Program-made: the position numbers and the translations under genes
DNA from: Loxodes magnus
Lineage: Eukaryota; Ciliophora; Karyorelictea; Loxodida; Loxodidae
DNA: 64,000 bases
Direction: 5' to 3'
Assembly (NCBI GenBank): GCA_946699065.1
Contig: CAMPDV010000192.1
Span: 372,001-436,000 of the forward strand
Shown here: in pieces, positions 48,301-63,521 of the stretch
How the letters are laid out: each line of letters opens with the position of its first letter
Position numbering within the stretch: the first letter of the stretch is position 1
Notes under the pieces: model-generated
What the model saw: the letters and a program-made list of their open reading frames with translations, nothing else
Database searches by the model: none
What the model was told of the DNA's origin: nothing

Positions 48301-48884
48301 TGACAATTAGTATATATTATTATTATTATTAAATAAAGTTTTAAAAGATAAGAAATTTTAAAAACGAAAATGTTTTTTTATAAATTGGTATTTTTAGTTA
48401 AATTTTTAAATATAAATTATAATAATTAAAATAAGCTTTTTTTCTTAATTTTATATCTAAAAAAGAGAAGCGATTTTTATTTTTTTATGTCAAGGAAATT
48501 AAATTTAAATTATTTGAAAATAAGTAATCTAATTACTATAGATAAACATTTTCTATATTTTCTTTATTAAGTCAGCTTACTTTTATTTTTAATAAAATAG
48601 ATTCAATTTATTAGTAGGAAAGAAGTTTTAACCATTTTTGGTATTTCCTCTTTTGCTTTAAAAAATACAAAATTGTAATTTAAGCTTTTTATTTTAACTG
48701 TTTTTGATTAAATTATAGCTTGCTTTTAATCAGTAAAAATATCACTCTAAACTTAAAAGTTTCTACTACTGGTCAGAGAAATAAACAAGACTACTATTAA
48801 AATAAAAATTCTATCTAGAAAATGGTTAATTAAGATTATATAAATAATTAGAAGTATGATAATAATAATAAATCCACGTGACAT

Positions 48885-49305
48885 CATCGTTAATAGGTTT
48901 GTCAACTAATTAATTATTAATGCTAATTTAAGAATTCTCACTAATCACATTGTCTTATTGTAGATCTCAAATGAGACAAATAACCTTCTCCAAATGAGCA
49001 ATTTTCTTAATATATTATTATTCTAAAATCTTGTTGTAAATACATCAATCTTCCAAAATCAAATCCAATAATAATTAAAAATTGAAAAAAGTTTAATGGC
49101 TTCTTAATGTAGCATATGAAGGCAGGAAATTTAATGTATTTATGAGAAACCTTTTATTAAGAGTACATCATCAGAAGTCTTCTTAATGCTAGCGAGAATC
49201 ATCAGGCAAGTTAGACATGTTTCTTTCAATCTTATCAATCCTTATCTGTGATGGTATCAGTGCGAAATTACTTGCAATGTAGTTTACAATGCACCAGATT
49301 ATTTA
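48885..49305 (-). mobile_element. SINE-like element A, diverged 5'-truncated copy 4
   Basis: Weak but extended similarity to 3404-3836: GCTAGCGAGAAT, GATGGTATCA, ACAATGCACCAGATTATTTAC. The first ~35 nt of the element are missing, and the ORF1 copy at 49318 begins exactly there, head to head. The hairpin end is no longer recognisable. Confidence 0.65.
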
Positions 49306-49317
49306 CATATATATAAA

Positions 49318-50277
49318 ATGGCTTCTAAGAAATAACAGAACTTTGAACAAAATATTTAAACAGGAAAATTCTCTAAAAAATAAAAAAGCGAAATAATTAC
49401 AATGAGTGAAAGTGAGAAATATGATTGATATGACGAACATTAACCACTTGGAAATCCAGAACTAAGAAAACTTCCGACGCAAACTCAAATAGAAATATTA
49501 TCTAAGTCATTAAAAGAGTTTATGTTTAAAAATAGATACCTCACTGATAAAGTAGAAAAATTAGAAAAACTAATAACGTCTTTACTTGAGAAACAATATT
49601 AATAATCATAAGAAATAGAAAACAAACTGGAACAAAGAATTCTTTAAATTTAATAATAAATTCAGGTTACGCCATTTTCGATTTAACAGAATTAATCAGA
49701 TCCTATGGAAATAGAAAATGAAGCCTCAAATTAAAATAAACAGTAAACGTTTATTTAAAATAAGTAGTAAATTTAAATTAAATAAGTGTTACAGGAATAA
49801 TAGTTTAAAAGAAGAATAAAATGCTACCTGTGCAATAAATAACACCAATGAAAATACTGCTACTAACTAAGCGAAATTTAAAGAAAGAATAAATAAGATA
49901 TTTTTAGAAAACTATTTAGGATATATCCAACATAAAGCGGAAAAATTTATAGAAAAAAATTCTTTAATTCAAATCTTAATCCTTGGAGAAATAATTAGGA
50001 ACGCTATATGCAAGATGAAAACTATTCAGAATATTAAGGATGGTGCGCTAATGAAGTGCTACACCGCCTAACTAAGCCTAGTAGAAATTCAAGACAAACT
50101 AATGGAGACAAGCTGATAGAATAGGTCAGATGGCTGACTACTAAGGCTTTAACAAAGCTTTTTAACTTTAACTTTAACTAAAAGTTCTCCCAGTTATCCA
50201 TATTTTTTATCTTAAAAAGTATTAATAAAAAATAAAATTTATTATTATTATCTAATGTGATTTTTGCCTTTTTTTGA
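49318..50277 (+). CDS. Intact ORF1 protein with C-x2-C-x3-H-x4-C knuckle
   Basis: 319 residues from the ATG of TATATATAAAATGG to TGA 50275-50277 with no frame break. The last ~25 residues may be read-through into flanking DNA. Basic N-terminus (MASKKQQNFEQ), coiled coil at about 70-110 (TDKVEKLEKLITSLLEKQ), Gln-rich stretch, knuckle CYLCNKQHQWKYC near residue 170 (one residue shorter than the standard CCHC), and SGKIYRKKFF downstream. Two TGA codons (YDWYDE, HQWKYC) read as Trp. Over 85% similar by eye to the interrupted copy at 8407. Retroposon nucleic-acid-binding protein, not a host gene. Confidence 0.82.
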
Positions 50278-50307
50278 TAAATCTCATAATAAATTTAAAT
50301 GTTAATT

Positions 50308-50822
50308 TCAAATATTCCTTTCAAATTTGTTTGGATCTTCTCTGTCATAAGTCCTGATAATTTTAAAATTGTTTTTCTTGATTTTTTTTATAGATAAAAC
50401 TTCAAACATTTTTATCGAATTCTTTAACTGTTTATTTGATTCAAAGAGCTTCTTTATTTGCTTGAAAGAGATTTTATGTAGATAATATCTTCTTGCAATG
50501 GTTCTAAATAAATGTTTTCAATAATTTTCTATTAATTTTTACTCTTTTTATTTAGAATGTTAGCAAATTCTTACTTTATGTCCTGATTGCTTGTAATACA
50601 GCATTTCATTATGCTCTGATAAGGAATCTCTTAAATTTGAGATTATTACTTAATCCATTTTGTTTTTGAGTTATTAGAGTTGTTCTGTCTTAGAATTTCT
50701 AGAACTTTAAATTTCCTTTATGATCTATTATGTCTATAAAATTCTTTCTTAAATATGATGCAGGAACGGATTTAGAGCTAATTCCTTTCTTAAAGTTGAG
50801 TTTTCCAATTTAAAACCACCAT
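50308..50822 (-). pseudogene. ORF1 remnant
   Basis: Possible start at 50822 (MVVLNWKTQLQERNQ). After a frame change near the knuckle it reads YYKQSGHKVRICQHSKQKEQ (His and last Cys kept, first half shifted), then RRYYLHKISFKQIKKLFES, and ends YDREDPNKFERNI at TGA 50310-50308. Convergent with the intact copy at 49318. Confidence 0.5.
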
Positions 50823-51039
50823 AGAGTTTATTAAATCATTATTTTGTAAATAAGTTTCCTAATAGCCTTTTTAATTTATAGTTCCTATCTAAAGGAGGTA
50901 AAGATTGTTGGCCAATGTTTTTCTAAAAAAATGATTATATGTAAATTTACTTTATTAAACAATAAGTTACGATTTGGGCTTTTTCTTGTTAGAGTATGAT
51001 TTGATTATAATAATAATATTTTACTTAAAGGCATAAAAA

Positions 51040-51813
51040 GGATTTTACTTTCCATTAGATTTTCAACCTGTTTGGAGCTGTCCTGATTCTTTTACACGGT
51101 TGGTTTCCACAATCTTTGGTAAGGAAGACTATCCGGAACTTATTTTTCTTTTTAAATTCCTAAAAAGCTTTTCTTTTATACATTTCTGATTTAAAAAGGT
51201 AGGTTCTTGCTATTTATTTCAATTTTTTTACTTTCTCCTATTTTTTTAAATTTTTAAGAGTTTTTAATTGGATGTCACTTGATTGATATTATTAACATTT
51301 CTTCCTGCTAATTGTTCTTTTTGTTTATTTTCTTATTGTTTTTCAATATCTTCTATTCTTTTAACAAGGGTACCATAATCTTTATTATTCTCTTGTTAAT
51401 CTTGATAATTAGGAACGAGTAGTTTGATAAATAATTTTAGTTAGCTTCTATTTTCATTTTTACACATTAAGATGATGGAAATTAAGTCTGAGATCAGAAT
51501 TATTCCTGCTTAATATTTTTTTTTACTAGCAAATCTTTAAGTTAATCAATTTCAATGCTTAATTGATCATAATTAATAAAGATTTCTCTTATCTAATTGG
51601 GAAGATTAAAGATTGCTTCCTCTTGTTGAACTATAATTATTTTAGGTTTGCAATTTTTCCCTTTTCTAGACTAGCAGTTTCGGGATTTTCTATATGCTTT
51701 CCTTAAGAAAGAGAAGAAGAGTTTGATTAGTCGATATCCTTCAGTCTTTATTATAGATCTTAAGAACTTATCTTGTAGCCTTCTTGATTTCTCCTTTGGT
51801 ATGGGGTATCCAT
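51040..51813 (-). pseudogene. ORF1 remnant
   Basis: Start MDTPYQRRNQEGYKISSQ at 51813. One frame change, then INYDQLSIEIDQLKDLL, homologous to the coiled coil of the copy at 27791. Near the end a further frame gives ARTYLFKSEMYKRKAFQEF, matching ARLFIIKNGVYKRKLFQ of that copy. The knuckle itself is lost. Confidence 0.6.
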
Positions 51814-52034
51814 TATTAAACTCCCTTTTATTTTTATTTGATTATAAATGACTTAATATTTAAATTTTCGTAAATTAAAAACATACTTACACATATTTTA
51901 CTCTAAATGAGGATTATAACTTTAAACCTTTATATAATCTTAGCCATAATTTTCTAATTTTAAATCTTTTTGCTTTAATAATGTTTAGGTTGATTTATTT
52001 TATATTTCTTTCTATTTTATCTATATAATGTATT

Positions 52035-54407
<2,373 letters not shown>

Positions 54408-55585
54408 TTTATTTATTAAATCTCATATCAAGTTATATCTACCTTCATTCTTAGAAACAATAGAGTGTCTTTAAAATATTTTATTTCTAGTAATTTTTTA
54501 AACTAGATTGGTATTAAATAATTTAAGGCTCTGTGAATTAATAATAGAATAATCATTTAGACACTGAAAATTTTTGACTAAAATCCAATAAATGTTTATT
54601 TATTGGTTATACTTTGGCTTTTCTTTTCATTTAATAGAGTACTTAAAAATTTATCTCAAGATATTAAAATTTTCATACTCAGGAATATTTAAAAAGTTAA
54701 AAAATTGAATTAGATCTTAAAACTAACTAGCAATGTATGAAAGTTAGAATCTATGTAATTTTAAATTCTAAGTTAAGCTTTTTGCACTTTATTCTTTATC
54801 TCATTCACTGCTTTTGATTTTTAATATTATGAGAATATTATTTTTATACTCTTAAGTTTATTTTGTTGCTTCTCTTTCAATGCTTCTAAAAAAGAAATAT
54901 GAATATAATATTTTCCAAAATCTTTCACTCTTTTTGAATAATTAGCGAAAAAAGCTGTAAAAAGAAACAATTAAAATTAGTATTGTATGTTTATGAATTT
55001 TGATTATTACAGTTAGAGCTAAAGATAAAGCTAGTTCTTATTAATGAAAGGTAATAGATTTAAAGCAGATAAACTAAGCACTCAAATATACTTATTTAAG
55101 CATTTAACTTTTTACAAACCTAAAAGGATGTTCTAAGATAATAACTTTTATTAATGATTTAACTCAAATGCTTCTCATTAAATATAAAGTATCTAAAGAA
55201 ATGACGAAACAATATATTTCATTGATAGAGCAGAGCATTATTTCTAGTAAAAATTACTTAAATGGATTAAGATAGCTTTTTACTATGAAGATAGAATATT
55301 AAGCTATTAACTAATTATACAATTTATCAACTTTTTAAGATTTAAATCTAGTTTGACTTTCAATTATTTTGAAAAACAATAGCAAGTTTTAAAGATTCGA
55401 ATGAAAATGATAACCCATTTATAAGAATTTTATACTTAAATAGATTAAATTATCTTAATTATACTCTTAACCTTTTTAATATTTTTAATACACATTTGAT
55501 GTATGAATAGTCATTTTGCTATACAATTAAAAAGCTTAATTTATTACTAATAATTTAATAAAATAACTATAAATTGAAATAAAAA
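54408..55585. other. Spacer between the tandem kinase genes
   Basis: AT-rich. Must hold the promoter of the gene at 54407 and the end of the gene at 58177. No other feature recognised. Confidence 0.4.
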
Positions 55586-58177
55586 TCATTATAATTAAGT
55601 TCTTAACTATATCAGTAGCATAGCAACTATTATAGTTAGCAAAATTTATTTTTATTCTAGACTTAAGTTGAAAAATTTATTTTAGAATTATTTAATTTTG
55701 CTTAGTGATTCTATTAAACATGTAATAAAATTCAAATCTAGCTTCTTTCTTTTTTAAATAACTTATTCTAAATTTAAAATGTATTTTTAATGAGATTTAT
55801 ACTCCTTAAATGTTTTTAGCAATCTTTCCATCCCATCAGAATCACCAGATTAAGGACTATTTTGATTTGGAAATTCCTATAAATTTATTTCATCTTAGTT
55901 TAGAACAAAATAATTATTAATTATCCAGTCGCTTTCCAAATCGTTGCCTTGGTTCAAATTTTATATATATTTTATGATATTTTCAATTTAATCCTACACT
56001 TAGCTTATATTAGGTCTTTTTTCTGGATCATATTCAAACATACTTACTAGAAGAGAATTTAGTTCTGGAAAGATACCTTCAGCAAGTTTTGGTATAGATT
56101 TTTTCTTCAATAACTCTTTGATTTAAGGCTACTCTAAGTCTTATCAAGGCCTTTGCTCTAAAAAAATTTCATTGAAAATGCAACCTAAAGCCCAAATATC
56201 TATAGCTGTAGTTATTTTATTTTCTTCAAAAGATTCAGGAGCCATATAATTAGGAGTTCCTTCAGGTATATGATTATCTAGAAACTTCTTTCGCTTTTTA
56301 AGAGAGTAAGCAAGACCGAAATCCGTTATTTTAACATTAAAATTTTAGTCAAGCAAAATATTTTCAGGCTTCAAATCTCTATGAATTATTTTCTTTTCTT
56401 AAGAGTGCAAATAATTGACTGCTTTTGCAATTTACAAGCAAATCTACAATTTCTATAATTGAGAAACTTTCCTTATTTCTAGATTTTTATAAAGAAATTC
56501 ATATAAGGAGCAATGCATCAAGTTCATTACAAACACCATATTAACATCGTAACTAATTCCTAGTAATTATGTGGCATTTTCATGTTTAATACCATATGCT
56601 ATTTGTAATTCTTTAAGATATTATTTTATTTGTCTTTTGTTTTAATTTTCTGAAACATTTAAAATTTTAAAAGCGACTTCTTAGTCATGAATCTTTCCTT
56701 TATACACTTTACCATATCCTCCACTCGATATCAAACTCTATTCTTCTATCTAGTCTTTTATTGCATCGAATGGTAAAATTTTTATTCCTTTTTTATTTAG
56801 TTTTTTTAATAAGGATTTATTAATCCGAACCACGTTAGATCTATCTTGATTCTTTCATCTACAATAAAGAAAGATTAACAAAGCGATTACAATAATAAAA
56901 ATAACAGAAGCTGGTATATCTAATCGCATATTACTTCATATGCTCTTTTATTTTCCTAATTAAGATAAAGATTCTCCAGTTTAATTTTAATTATTACCTC
57001 TAAACTCAAATAGCAAAATGTCTTTGGACTAATTAAATACTAATTAAACGTCTTTAATATCTTTTACTTTACTCAGATTTATATTCTATTGATGAAGCTT
57101 GCAATTTTTCTTATTTTTCCAGTATAAATTTTAGGCTTTTAAGTACTTATCAGGATCTATGTAAATCACTATTCCTAAATTTTGTGTTATGTTATATATT
57201 TTCACTAATTTAACTTCTCCTTGCACCTTAATATTACACTAAAGCATAGCCTCTTACCATTTTACTTCATACTTATATACCTATATTTAATTCTTCTTAT
57301 TAAGAAACGTTAAAAGAATCTAGCTATCATTGAATTCAGATATAGCAAGGGCTCTGTAAAATTACTCTATATTTTATGAGTTTTGTAGTATTTCTTTTTA
57401 TTAAATTTAGTCAGAAATGTGAAAATACTCAGTTGTAGTTTTATTTTGATAATTCCTTCATTAGTATAACATATATAAATACTACCCTGCAATGAACCTT
57501 TATTCAAAATACATAGCTAAATTTGAACTCTTATGCTACATATTATGAATTAACTTATTTCCATCTAGTATCTAGGAGATTAGATAAAGCGAATCTGAAT
57601 GATTGTAAGCTCAGTAGGTTATTATATAATATCTATCATAATAATTTTCAATTGATATTTACTTTATTTCGTTAAATTCTACTATTAAATTCCCTACCTA
57701 AATGAAGTGTGTCATGTTTCATCGAGCAATTGAAACGTTTTAAAAATTGTTGTATTTAAGATAAAATAGAATCAAAATTCCTTCTTTAACAGCTTTTGCT
57801 TCAAAAGAACTTATCTTCTCATAGTATCCAATTTCTTAGAGTTCTTACTTATAGTGCCTGGCATTTTTCCATTAACTATTGTACTATTCTAGATAAAGAG
57901 TGTTATTTGATAGTGCTATAGCTATATTAGTCTCTTAAATAACCTTTATAATAGTTGGTTCTTAGATTTCTTTAATGTCTTTGAAAAATTAAATCTTTTC
58001 CCCTGTTTCTTGAAAATGAATCTCATCTTTATCCCTCGAACTACTAGTTGATACTTAAGCTTGTCAAGACTATTCTAGAGTTCAATTTTAATTGATATCT
58101 TTGTACCTTAAAAATTGTTAAAAACCCACAACTACACATTAAGGAACCAAAATGCAAAGCATTAATATCAATCTCAT
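55586..58177 (-). CDS. Receptor-like protein kinase, single-pass membrane protein
   Basis: 863 codons from ATG 58177 to the first in-frame TGA after the kinase (55588-55586). Signal peptide MRLILMLCILVPQCVVVG, extracellular part with RWNMTHF (compare HWNMTHW in its paralogue), LALSNN-like repeats and N-glycosylation sites. Transmembrane segment at about 421-440 (PASVIFIIVIALLIFLYC). Kinase: SSGGYGKVYKG at ~482, [17 protein letters not shown] at 599, DFG at 619, EGTPNYMAPE, DIWALGC, and RP near the end. Internal TGA as Trp at YCRW, RPW, SDW and others. The last ~65 residues after ERLLKTFKEYKSH have UTR-like composition, so the true stop may be misplaced. Duplicated with the gene at 54407 on the same strand. 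Confidence 0.9.
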
Positions 58178-59271
58178 TTTTATTAAAATAATTAAACTGA
58201 GAAAGTTATTAAATTAAAGTAAGAAAGCTTAATACTAAAAGGCAACTTTCTAAGGGAAAAAATAGAGCTAGTTTAGGCAGAACTTACTTCTAAAGACACT
58301 AACAAGTAGAAATTACTTTTTAAAACAGTTCCATCCATCATAAAGCTATTAAGTTTAAGTTTGAGCTTAATATAAAGAAGCATGAAATGCTAATAAATTA
58401 ATTCACACTTGATTACAGAAATCAATTATTTGTAATAATTTCTCTTTTAGTCTAAAGCTGATACAACCCAAATTATTGTTATGAAATAATTAAGCTTTTA
58501 TATCTATAACTTTAGCGTTGAAATAAATAAGGGAAATTAAGAGCAATTCATATTTCTTTCAAAAGCATAAATTTAAAATTTAGCGGTAAAATTTTAAATC
58601 TACAAATGATTTAATTAAAACTAAGCATCTAACTAAAGATACCTAGGATCATATTATATAGCATAAGTGATATTGAACTCTTATATTTGGTATTATATAT
58701 AATTTCTACTATCACTCTCTATAGCAATAGCTTTAAGCTACACTCTCTATTATTCTTTTTTCTTTCTTTATTTTCAATAATACTCCCAATAAAGTTAAGC
58801 TTATAAAATCTAAAGGAAAGTAATAGTATTAGAATACTTGCTTAAAGAAGTTCAGCTTTGATGATATAAGAGATAATTAATTTCTATGTATTAGTAAAAG
58901 TTATAAGTAAGTAAGTCCTATAAATTAAAGGTTTAGTTGTTATATTCTAGAGGAATAGTAAATAACTTAAAAGTAGACTCTAAATTATCTTTAATTTAGC
59001 TTGTCTTTTATTTAAGTCTTCATTGCTTTTATTTTAGATGCAAGTGATGTAAACGATAAGAACTTTATAAATAACTTAGACTTTATTTTAGGTTGATTAG
59101 TCATATAATTCTATTTCAAACTAGATATAAATGGATGTTGTAGCTTGTTTTATATGATGCTATAAAATCTTAGATAGATATAAATTGAGATGATAGATAA
59201 GTGTAAGAAATAGGAATAACTAAGTTTAAGCTTTAATTTAAATATTTTAAAGTTATTTGCTGTAGTTTTAT
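58178..59271. other. Divergent intergenic region
   Basis: Separates the minus-strand kinase at 58177 from the plus-strand gene at 59272, so it should carry both promoters. AT-rich, no conserved element seen. Confidence 0.4.
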
Positions 59272-60036
59272 ATGTCTTAGAAAGAACTTCCTTTAACTAA
59301 GAGATGATTAGCTGATGCTATGGCAGCTACAGCTGCTGGCTTTTCTCTCAGTCCTTTTATAACTCCTTTAGATGCTGCTGTAACTGAAAGTATGTCAGGC
59401 AAAAAGACTCTTTAAAAATCTTTGGCTGAATCTTGCAAGCAAATGCTATCTAGACCTCATTTATATATCTTGAAGCCTGAGTTTAAAGTTATATTTGGAG
59501 TTTGTGCAGCAACATATGCTGCAAAAAATACTGCAGAAAGCTACTGTGAAATGTATTAGAAATCTAATCAAGAGACTGCTTTTTGAAAATTTTGACTTGT
59601 ATTAACAACAAACAGCTCTTTATGTGTTTTTTGAAGAGATCCTACTTTCGCTAAGATTTTCGGTACTAAAGTACCATCTTCGATTCCTACTCTAAGTTAT
59701 GCTTTTTGAATATCAAGAGATGTTGTACATACAGTAGGAGCTGTCGTTGCTCCTGATTACTTAGAAAAAGCGTTCAACCTTACAAAAGACTAATGAAAAT
59801 ACTGCTAGCTAACTTTTCCACTCCTAGTTCAATTCTTCACAACACCTCTACATTTACTAGGCCTTGATTACTACAACATCAAATCTGACAAAACTTAGCA
59901 AAGATTAATGAGAGTTTCCCAAAAATTACTTCCAACAGTAGGAATTAGAATGGTAAGAATGTTTCCACCATGGTCTGTTGGATTAATAATAAACAGAAAC
60001 ATGAAAGAGTATATGACAGACTTATTCCGATCTTGA
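59272..60036 (+). CDS. Conserved hydrophobic protein, possibly mitochondrial membrane
   Basis: 254 residues, ATG to TGA. Codon use is clearly coding (more G/C at third positions than the neighbours). Several hydrophobic helices separated by basic loops: ATAAGFSLSPFITPLD, FKVIFGVCAATYAAKNTAE, FWKFWLVLTTNSSLCVFW, LVQFFTTPLHLLGLDYY. The ITPLD motif near the first helix and the repeated membrane-segment layout recall mitochondrial carrier-like proteins found in fungi and protists. I cannot name the family, and classic PxDxx[KR]x[KR] signatures are absent. Six internal TGA read as Trp (KRW, FWKFW, VFW, AFW, QWKY). Its even codon quality suggests a well-expressed housekeeping gene. Confidence 0.8.
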
Positions 60037-61217
60037 GTAAGAATAAATACATTTCAACTTTATAATCTTTTTAACACTCTATTTAAAAATAAATCTTCTC
60101 TAAATACTCAATAGCCAAACCTTTAACTCAAAGCTATTTATCTATCCTTATATTTACATCAATATTTTTAATTATTTATAATTTGCTCTAGTTTTGAGAT
60201 ATACATTTGATAAACCTTTCATAACTATTAAATTCTAAATAATTAACTTTAGGCAATAAAATAGAAGTACTAAGTATAATAAAAGATAGCAGAGCTATAG
60301 TTAGATAATTTAATTAATAAGCAATTAAAGAAACTAGTCTAAGATAGTTCTATTAGAAATAAACAGAAGAGGCAAATGTTTAAATTAGTAATCTCTCAAT
60401 TAATAATCAAACACATAATTAAGGTATTTCATTTTTCAAATCTAATCTCTTTATTTATAATTATCTATCCAATTATCAAATACATTCTCTTCTTCTTTAT
60501 TCGTGCTTCATAGTGTAAATTTAAATATTCTATGATTTATAGATACTAAAATTAACTTTATCTAGTAGTAAGTTAATAGATGTGTTTTACTAAGGTTCTA
60601 ATTTATTAATTTGGATATTAGAGTAATAATCAAATGCTTATTAAGCAGGTTCGAATTGTTTTGCTGCATTATCTTATTTTAAAATTAGACTAATTAACTA
60701 GTTTATTGTACTATCATTTCGTGCTTGTAATATCAAGATTATTTTTCACTTCTCTGTTTTATAATCTAATCTACACTCTATCTTTAAGCTCTCTATTATA
60801 TCGAATGAATTATGACTGAAAAATGATTATTAAAGAAGTAATAAGAAAGTTAAGAAGGAAGAAATATAACAAGTTATCTACTGTTAATGGTTAAACCCAA
60901 CAAATCTAAATTTTAAGATTAACATTCAGCTAACTTTAAGGAATAAACTAGAAGCAGTATAAGTTTAAATAACGAAGAAATGAATAAATCTAACCTTCTA
61001 ATTTTAAAATAATTTCCAAAATTAATAAATGTAGCTATAGGATTTTATCTCTTCCATAACTATTATAAAATATATTAGAAGAACAAGAAATAAAAAATAA
61101 AAAATTGAGCCATAATTCTTATTTGGAAGCTTATACTTACAAAATTAATTTAATAATAAAGTTAAAAAGCTAAATGATAAAATTATATTGTTTAGAATAG
61201 AGTTTAGATAAAATTTT
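60037..61217. other. Convergent intergenic region with repeat R2
   Basis: Between the 3' ends of the genes at 59272 and 63521. Contains R2 copy 2. Nothing else recognised. Confidence 0.4.
60802..61060 (+). repeat. Dispersed repeat R2, copy 2
   Basis: Matches 45026-45300 at roughly 85% by eye (for example AAGTTATCTACTGTTAATGG and CAACAAATCTAAATTTTAAG in both). Confidence 0.65.
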
Positions 61218-63521
61218 TCAAATCTACTTAACTGAGAACCAGTATCCAGATATATTAAATGTTATTTAATTTTGTGGAATTCTGTAGCCTAGTGAAGGAA
61301 TTTTTTTAAATAATGATTAAAAATCATGCAGGTTTACAAACGTTCCATTTAAGCTTTGTTTATCCACATAAATCCATCCCCATTTTAAATTATATTAAAT
61401 GTATCCTTGAATTTATGAAATACTACTACTATTTAGTTATTTATCTCCTTAATTTCTTCCAATCACGAAATCTTGCTAACATTAGGGCTTATCTACTCTA
61501 AATACTATATCATCTCCATCCTTCTTCATATTAGGTTTTAAAGGACCTTTGTAAATTTTAATTTTTATGTAAGGATATATGTTTCTTTAGATGACTTCTC
61601 CTTCAAGATTTCTTAAGTTTTCGTCTTACTTTTCTTGCTCTTATTTCGCTTAGGCTGAGATTTCTAAGTTTTCAAAAATATCAATTTTAAACGATTCTAA
61701 TATTTTATTTTATTAATCTAACTAAACATTTCAATTTTTATTATTTGGATCTTGCTATTCATTTTTTAAGCCAGTTTATTAAATTTCATTCTAATTTCTT
61801 TCTTCCATTTAGATTTAAGTATTTTAAACTGTTTTTATTTATACTTATTATATTGTTTTATTTTAGTTTTACAATTACCAATTATTTTAGCTTTATTACG
61901 GCTATTTAGCTTATGTATCAATATCGATATATTTATTTTCTTCGTTATTTTAGAATTTTTAATTTGAATCTTTATGATCACCGTGTTACAAAGATTTCAT
62001 AAAGCGTGAATCTATTTTATTGTGAATTGAATTAGGGTTTTATTATATAAACTAATTTATAATTTCGTTTGTATTGTAAAGTTTTATAAGTTAATCTGAT
62101 GGATAAACTAATTAGGATGGAAATATTTATTCTCCTACAATGCAATCTTCAACAACTAATATAAAATTTTACTGAGCGAATTCAAGCACTGTACCTTTTT
62201 ACAAAACACAGTTATGATTTTCTAGTTTGATGCTTGTTCCTTAGAGGCTACCTCTGTCTTTTATATACCATGCTTATTCTTTTTTTATGTAGTATATTTA
62301 AGTTTATTTTTAAGAAATTCCCTTTATATTTTAATTGAAGCATATGTCGTTTTTAGTTTCTTGCTTATTTATAGCACGCCCAAAATTAATTTTTCTAAAA
62401 TTTGTTTTCTAATAATTATTATTTTAAATAACTCCATCTTCATCCAATATTCATTATTTTACTTCAAGCTCTTTTTCATTTTAAGGCATTTGAGAATTTC
62501 CACAAATTACTGTATTTTTGATTACAAGAAATTGCTTTTGAATATCTTTTTCGCTTATATTATATTTTAATCGCAATTAGAATTTCAAAGCTAAATCTAA
62601 TAATTGACTTCTCTCTTTACTTTAGTTTCATGCTTCTACAAAAAATTAATCTATATAATTTCAATCAGTTACTAGTCTATTAGCATTTTCACCTTTTCTT
62701 TGAGCATTAATTCTAAGCTTAATAGCTATTTTTAATCCATCCTCTCTATTATAAATTTTATCGTTTTACTGAAACACTTTTATATAATCAATGAAAGCGT
62801 TAAAAAAATCGTCAAAATTAACGGTAAATTAATTTATTAAATTCTTATTCTTAATCGCAAAATCCATAGCAATCTGGTTTTGGATTAAATTTAGTGCATT
62901 TCATTGTTTCTTCAAAAAGTCACTGAGAGAAACGAGATGCTATTAAGTTTTTTCTTTGTAATCTAATTGCATTTTTTAAAGACTATCCTTTACAAGTGCA
63001 TCATATTCTTAATTTCTTTGTTTTATAAAATTTTACTTTTATTAATTCAGCTCTTCAACAAGTTATTAACTCTCCTCTCTTTATAATTCCAAAAGTTACT
63101 AAATTTTTAATTCCTTTTCTTTTTACTTATAATCTAATTATGTAATTTCTTCTTTTATAACTTAAGTCTTTTGCTTTTATAATTCTTCTTATTTCTAATA
63201 AAAAGCAAGTTCATTTTGTTTAATGATTTGCTAATTAATCTGTGATAGAGTATAGAACAACTATTCTAGTAATTAATTTATTCCTGTTATCAATTATTCA
63301 AGCTCACTTTTTTAAATACAAGTTTCTACTTTTATTATGGTTTCTGATATTTATTTTATCGACTATTCAACATTCTATATCTACTAGTCAATTTATTTTA
63401 TTTACTCATATTATACCTAAACTTCTATTTGATTTTGTGAGATGCAAGAGTTGATAATTTAGCTTAAATTTTCAAGGCGCAACTAAAAGGGTAGAAGCTC
63501 TTTTATTTTATTCTTGTCCAT
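61218..63521 (-). CDS. Coiled-coil protein with two FHA domains
   Basis: 767 residues from ATG 63521 (MDKNKIKELLPFQ) to TGA 61220-61218, unbroken. Residues ~1-240 are Gln/Glu-rich coiled coil. A helical region (DFFNAFIDYIKVFQQ, RLVTDWNYIDQFFVEAWNQ) follows. First FHA domain at ~375-450: FGRA with R382, NDICF, the ISQKQ loop, DRGSLQGT, and VLQKGTVLEF. A Q/N-rich linker, then a second FHA at ~680-767: VIGRNQGD with R689, SSSISQIQ, DKQSLNGTFV, ending at the stop. Both FHA keep the phosphothreonine-binding Gly-Arg and the Ser/Asn-Gly-Thr turn, while the canonical SxxH His is Gln in both (SQKQ, SQIQ). About five TGA codons read as Trp. Probable phospho-dependent scaffold; the process is unknown. 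Confidence 0.88.

Noticed and set aside
60640..60670. A box-B-like GGTTCGAATTG suggesting a tRNA
   Set aside because: No box A, no acceptor or T-arm pairing around it.
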